Source: Henningerozyma blattae CBS 6284 (lineage: Eukaryota; Ascomycota; Saccharomycetes; Saccharomycetales; Saccharomycetaceae). From it: a stretch of DNA of 64,000 nucleotides. Position numbers and translations under genes: made by a program. Under the pieces are notes generated by a model. The model was not told where the DNA came from, searched no databases, and saw only the letters and a program-made list of their open reading frames with translations. Of the stretch, positions 60,376 through 64,000 are shown piece by piece; position 1 is the first letter of the stretch, and every line of letters begins with the position of its first letter. The stretch is taken from the NCBI RefSeq assembly GCF_000315915.1, contig NC_020190.1, positions 868,001 through 932,000 on the forward strand. Reading direction: 5' to 3'.

Positions 60376-63300
60376 ATGAGCGTTAAAGAAATATCGGATG
60401 AAGTCTTAAATAATCCTGAATTATATGGGCTAAGAAGATCACATAGGGCATCTGCTGCCCATCATCAAAGTTATTTTGATGAAGATGATGAAGATGACGA
60501 GGTCGTAACGAACTCTAGAAGAAAACATAAAAGAAGGAATAAGAAGTTTACAGATTCAGATAATGATAACGAGAACCTTGATGAAGATGAAGATGAAGCT
60601 GAAGATGTAGATGCTTCATTCGATCAAGATTCTGATGAAGAATTACAAGAAGATGAAGATGATTTGGATGATTACAATGATGATGAGGTTAACTATAGCC
60701 GTAAGAAATCTACATCTAAGGCTAAAAGTAAAATTTCCAAAAAGGGTAATAAAACTCAAAAAAAGGTAAAAGAATTAGATGAAATTATTCCAACTAGATT
60801 TTCTTCTCGTACCAATAATAAGTCAGTTAATTATAATGTTGATTACTCAGATGATGATGATTTTTTGATGTCAGATTATGAGATGAATGAAAATGATATT
60901 GATATGAATGGTTACGGCTCCAACGATGATGGACTTGAATATTCAGCTACACCTCAACCAGAAGAAGTTCATGGGGTCGATTTAATCGTTACACACAGAC
61001 TAAAAGATGGTGCAGATGAAAATATTCTCAAAGTTATCCCTGATTTGGATATCTGTAAAAAATATTATGAGTTTTTTACTAAATGGACTAACCAATCACA
61101 TCTACACAACTCATGGGAGAGTTATGAATCCCTTGGCCAAGTCCGTGGTTTAAAGAGATTAGATAATTATTGTAAGCAATTTATTATTCAAGATCAATCT
61201 ATTAGATTAGATCCATCAATAACAGCTGAAGATATCGAAATTATGGATTTGGAACGTGAAAGAAGATTAGATGAATTTGAAGAATTTAAAAAGCCAGAAA
61301 GAATAATAGATAGTGATCGTATCACTTTGGATGACGATACTACTCAGTTGCAATATCTAGTTAAATGGAGCCGTTTAAATTATAATGAAGCTACATGGGA
61401 AAATTCTGCAGACATTGTTCGAATTGCTCCAGAGCAAGTAAAACACTTTCAAAATCGAATAAATTCTAAGATCTTACCTCAATATTCAACAAATTTTGGT
61501 AATTCAAGACCAAAATTCCAAAAATTAACTGAACAACCAGATTTCATTCATGGCGGTGAATTAAGAGATTTTCAATTGACAGGTATAAATTGGATGGCAT
61601 TTTTATGGTCTAAAAATGATAATGGTATTTTAGCTGACGAAATGGGTCTAGGCAAAACTGTTCAGACAGTTGCATTCATTAGTTGGCTGATCTATTCTAG
61701 GAAACAACAGGGCCCTCATTTAGTAGTTGTGCCGTTATCAACAATGCCTGCTTGGCAAGAAACATTTGAAAAATGGGCACCTGGCTTAAACTGTATCTAT
61801 TATATGGGGAACGAGAAATCTAGAGAAACTATCCGTGATTATGAATTTTACACAAACCCTCAAGCAAAAACCAAAAAGCATTTGAAATTCAATGTTTTAT
61901 TAACGACCTATGAATATATTTTAAAAGATCAACCTGTTTTAGGCAATATTAAATGGCAATTTTTGGCAGTAGATGAGGCTCATAGATTAAAGAATGCGGA
62001 ATCATCTCTTTATGAAGCTTTAAATAGTTTCAAAGTTGGTAATAGATTATTAATTACTGGTACTCCACTTCAAAATAATATAAAGGAATTAGCTGCATTA
62101 GTCAATTTTTTGATGCCGGGTAGATTCACCATTGATCAAGAAATTGATTTTGAAAATCAAGATAAAGAGCAGGAAGAGTATATTAGAAATTTGCACGAAA
62201 GATTACAACCGTTCATTCTTCGTAGACTGAAAAAAGATGTTGAAAAATCTTTACCATCAAAAACTGAACGTATATTACGAGTAGAGCTATCTGACATTCA
62301 AACTGATTACTATAAGAACATTTTAACGAAGAATTATTCTGCTTTAACTGCAGGATCTAAAGGTGGCCAATTTTCTCTCTTAAATATTATGAATGAATTA
62401 AAGAAAGCTTCTAATCACCCATACTTATTTAATAATGCCGAAGAAAGAGTCTTACAGAAATTTGGTGATGGTAATATGTCAAAGGAAAATATTTTAAGAG
62501 GTTTAATTATGTCATCAGGTAAAATGGTTCTTTTAGATAAATTATTAACTAGATTAAAAAAAGATGGCCACCGTGTTTTAATATTTTCTCAAATGGTAAG
62601 AATGCTTGACATATTAGGTGATTATTTATCCATAAAAGGTATTAATTTTCAAAGATTAGATGGTACAGTTCCATCTGCACAAAGGAGAATATCTATCGAT
62701 CATTTCAATTCACCAGATTCGAACGATTTTGTATTCTTATTATCTACACGTGCTGGTGGGTTAGGTATTAACTTGATGACTGCTGATACCGTTGTAATTT
62801 TCGATTCAGATTGGAATCCTCAGGCAGATCTTCAAGCGATGGCTAGAGCTCATCGTATTGGGCAAAAAAACCACGTTATGGTGTATCGACTTGTGTCCAA
62901 AGATACTGTTGAAGAAGAAGTTTTAGAACGTGCACGTAAAAAAATGATTTTAGAATATGCTATTATATCTCTAGGGGTGACTGACGGTAATAAATTACAA
63001 AAGAAGAATGAACCAAATACTGCAGAATTATCTGAAATTTTAAAATTCGGTGCTGGTAACATGTTTGCAGCAAAAGATAATCAAAAAAAACTAGAGGATT
63101 TAAATCTAGATGATGTCTTAGAGCATGCAGAAGACCATATTACTACCCCTGAAATAGGTGAATCTCATTTAGGTGGTGAAGAATTTTTGAAACAATTTGA
63201 AGTTACAGATTATAAAGCTGACGTAGAATGGGATGATATCATTCCTGAGGATGAGTTGAAAAAAATTCAAGATGAAGAACAAAAGAGGAAAGATGAAGCT

Positions 63301-64000
63301 TATATTCAAGAACAATTAGAAATGATGAATAGAAGGAATACCGCCTTAAAAAAAATTAAAGCAAGTGTAGCTGGTGATGGTTCTTCTAAATATATGGGCG
63401 AAGAAGAAGATAATGACTTACGAGTTTCAAGAAAGAGAGCAAAAGCAAATGACCTGACCTTAATTGGTGAAAGAGAGATTCGTGCACTTTACAAATCAAT
63501 ATTAAAAAAAGGTGATATTCGTAATATTATTGGTGAATTAATTGCAGATGGGTCGTTGCCTGTAAAATCAATTGAAAGATACGAAGAACTTTATGATGAG
63601 CTTTTAGAAGAAGCTAACAAGGTTATGAAGACGGAAGGAACAAGAAGAGATGAAGAAATTTCTAAATTGGAAGAAGATGTGGCAGAATATAAACAAGCAT
63701 TAAAGATGAATGAAGTGAGCCCAGATGATAAGAATGCTAGCAAAGTTATTACGCAATTGGCAACTAGGAAAAGAGAAAGAAAAGTTAAGGCCATCCTGTT
63801 TGATTTTTATGATGTAAAATCCTTAAATGCAGATTTAGTGGTAAGCAGATCCGTTAATTTGAAATTTCTCAGAGATTTAATCCTCAAACAAAATCACGAT
63901 GATCCATTACAATTTAAGATCAATGATAGAAATCCTAAACCTGTATCCAATTGGAATTGTTCGTGGAGCAAGGATGATGACAGCAAATTGTTAGTTGGTG
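60376..64000 (+). CDS. CHD1: Chd1, chromatin remodelling ATPase, 3' end outside window
   Basis: The frame is open from the ATG at 60376 to the window edge (1208 codons of about 1470). The start reads [20 protein letters not shown] and is followed by an acidic region. Double chromodomains lie near 198-255 and 305-360. The Snf2 ATPase follows with ADEMGLGKT (about 418) and the DEAH box (about 532). Helicase motifs V-VI ([11 protein letters not shown], then MARAHRIGQ) are near 792-835. The visible end ([18 protein letters not shown]) is the SANT part of the DNA-binding region. Chd1 spaces nucleosomes over transcribed genes with Spt4-Spt5 and Paf1. S. cerevisiae homologue YER164W. Confidence 0.97.
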   Translation, partial: MSVKEISDEVLNNPELYGLRRSHRASAAHHQSYFDEDDEDDEVVTNSRRKHKRRNKKFTDSDNDNENLDEDEDEAEDVDASFDQDSDEELQEDEDDLDDYNDDEVNYSRKKSTSKAKSKISKKGNKTQKKVKELDEIIPTRFSSRTNNKSVNYNVDYSDDDDFLMSDYEMNENDIDMNGYGSNDDGLEYSATPQPEEVHGVDLIVTHRLKDGADENILKVIPDLDICKKYYEFFTKWTNQSHLHNSWESYESLGQVRGLKRLDNYCKQFIIQDQSIRLDPSITAEDIEIMDLERERRLDEFEEFKKPERIIDSDRITLDDDTTQLQYLVKWSRLNYNEATWENSADIVRIAPEQVKHFQNRINSKILPQYSTNFGNSRPKFQKLTEQPDFIHGGELRDFQLTGINWMAFLWSKNDNGILADEMGLGKTVQTVAFISWLIYSRKQQGPHLVVVPLSTMPAWQETFEKWAPGLNCIYYMGNEKSRETIRDYEFYTNPQAKTKKHLKFNVLLTTYEYILKDQPVLGNIKWQFLAVDEAHRLKNAESSLYEALNSFKVGNRLLITGTPLQNNIKELAALVNFLMPGRFTIDQEIDFENQDKEQEEYIRNLHERLQPFILRRLKKDVEKSLPSKTERILRVELSDIQTDYYKNILTKNYSALTAGSKGGQFSLLNIMNELKKASNHPYLFNNAEERVLQKFGDGNMSKENILRGLIMSSGKMVLLDKLLTRLKKDGHRVLIFSQMVRMLDILGDYLSIKGINFQRLDGTVPSAQRRISIDHFNSPDSNDFVFLLSTRAGGLGINLMTADTVVIFDSDWNPQADLQAMARAHRIGQKNHVMVYRLVSKDTVEEEVLERARKKMILEYAIISLGVTDGNKLQKKNEPNTAELSEILKFGAGNMFAAKDNQKKLEDLNLDDVLEHAEDHITTPEIGESHLGGEEFLKQFEVTDYKADVEWDDIIPEDELKKIQDEEQKRKDEAYIQEQLEMMNRRNTALKKIKASVAGDGSSKYMGEEEDNDLRVSRKRAKANDLTLIGEREIRALYKSILKKGDIRNIIGELIADGSLPVKSIERYEELYDELLEEANKVMKTEGTRRDEEISKLEEDVAEYKQALKMNEVSPDDKNASKVITQLATRKRERKVKAILFDFYDVKSLNADLVVSRSVNLKFLRDLILKQNHDDPLQFKINDRNPKPVSNWNCSWSKDDDSKLLVG

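Overview
The window is nuclear DNA of a budding yeast of the Saccharomycetaceae. Twenty protein-coding genes were assigned by recognising yeast protein families: SUT1-like, SCC4, TPS2, SNF11, IPT1, PAA1, DOA4, DOS2, MAG1, RTR1/RTR2, RRG1, PET100, COG3, PDC2, STN1, AFR1-like, SLU7, GSM1, SPT2, RLI1, plus a partial CHD1. None of them shows an intron. The DNA is AT-rich, many proteins carry Asn/Ser runs, and the neighbours mix genes that in S. cerevisiae lie on chromosome IV (YDR065-YDR091) with genes on chromosome V (YER139-YER164). That interleaving, with many expected neighbours missing, is what one copy of a duplicated region looks like after loss, so a post-whole-genome-duplication species (Naumovozyma, Kazachstania, Tetrapisispora or Vanderwaltozyma type) is likely. 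The genus cannot be fixed by eye.

Region 1 (1-5.5 kb) is a retrotransposon landing zone around one tRNA-Ala(AGC). It holds the 3' part of a Ty1/copia element with open reverse transcriptase and RNase H, its 3' LTR, two adjacent 416-bp Ty3-type solo LTRs 17 bp upstream of the tRNA, and a probable fourth LTR relic. Region 2 (5.5-10.2 kb) carries an unrecognised membrane or secreted protein with a layout like a killer preprotoxin, a SUT1-like zinc-cluster regulator, and a very GC-rich promoter island.

Region 3 (10.2-30.6 kb) holds SCC4, TPS2, SNF11, IPT1, PAA1, DOA4, DOS2, MAG1, RTR1/2 and RRG1, in inverted order relative to S. cerevisiae. Region 4 (30.9-46.7 kb) holds PET100, COG3, PDC2, STN1, AFR1-like and SLU7 in the usual order, so an inversion breakpoint lies between RRG1 and PET100. 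Region 5 (46.7-64 kb) starts with an unusually long 4.5-kb gene-free stretch, then GSM1 (out of its usual place), SPT2, RLI1 and the start of CHD1.

The genes do not form one pathway; this is ordinary mixed eukaryotic gene content covering cohesin loading, trehalose and sphingolipid synthesis, ubiquitin recycling, DNA repair, mitochondrial assembly, Golgi tethering, transcription and chromatin. No new multi-gene system was identified. The most informative observations are the two nested LTR insertions at one tRNA position, two apparent one-base T losses that break STN1 and alter the DOA4 C-terminus, the GC-rich promoter islands, and a dense regulatory-site cluster between SNF11 and TPS2.
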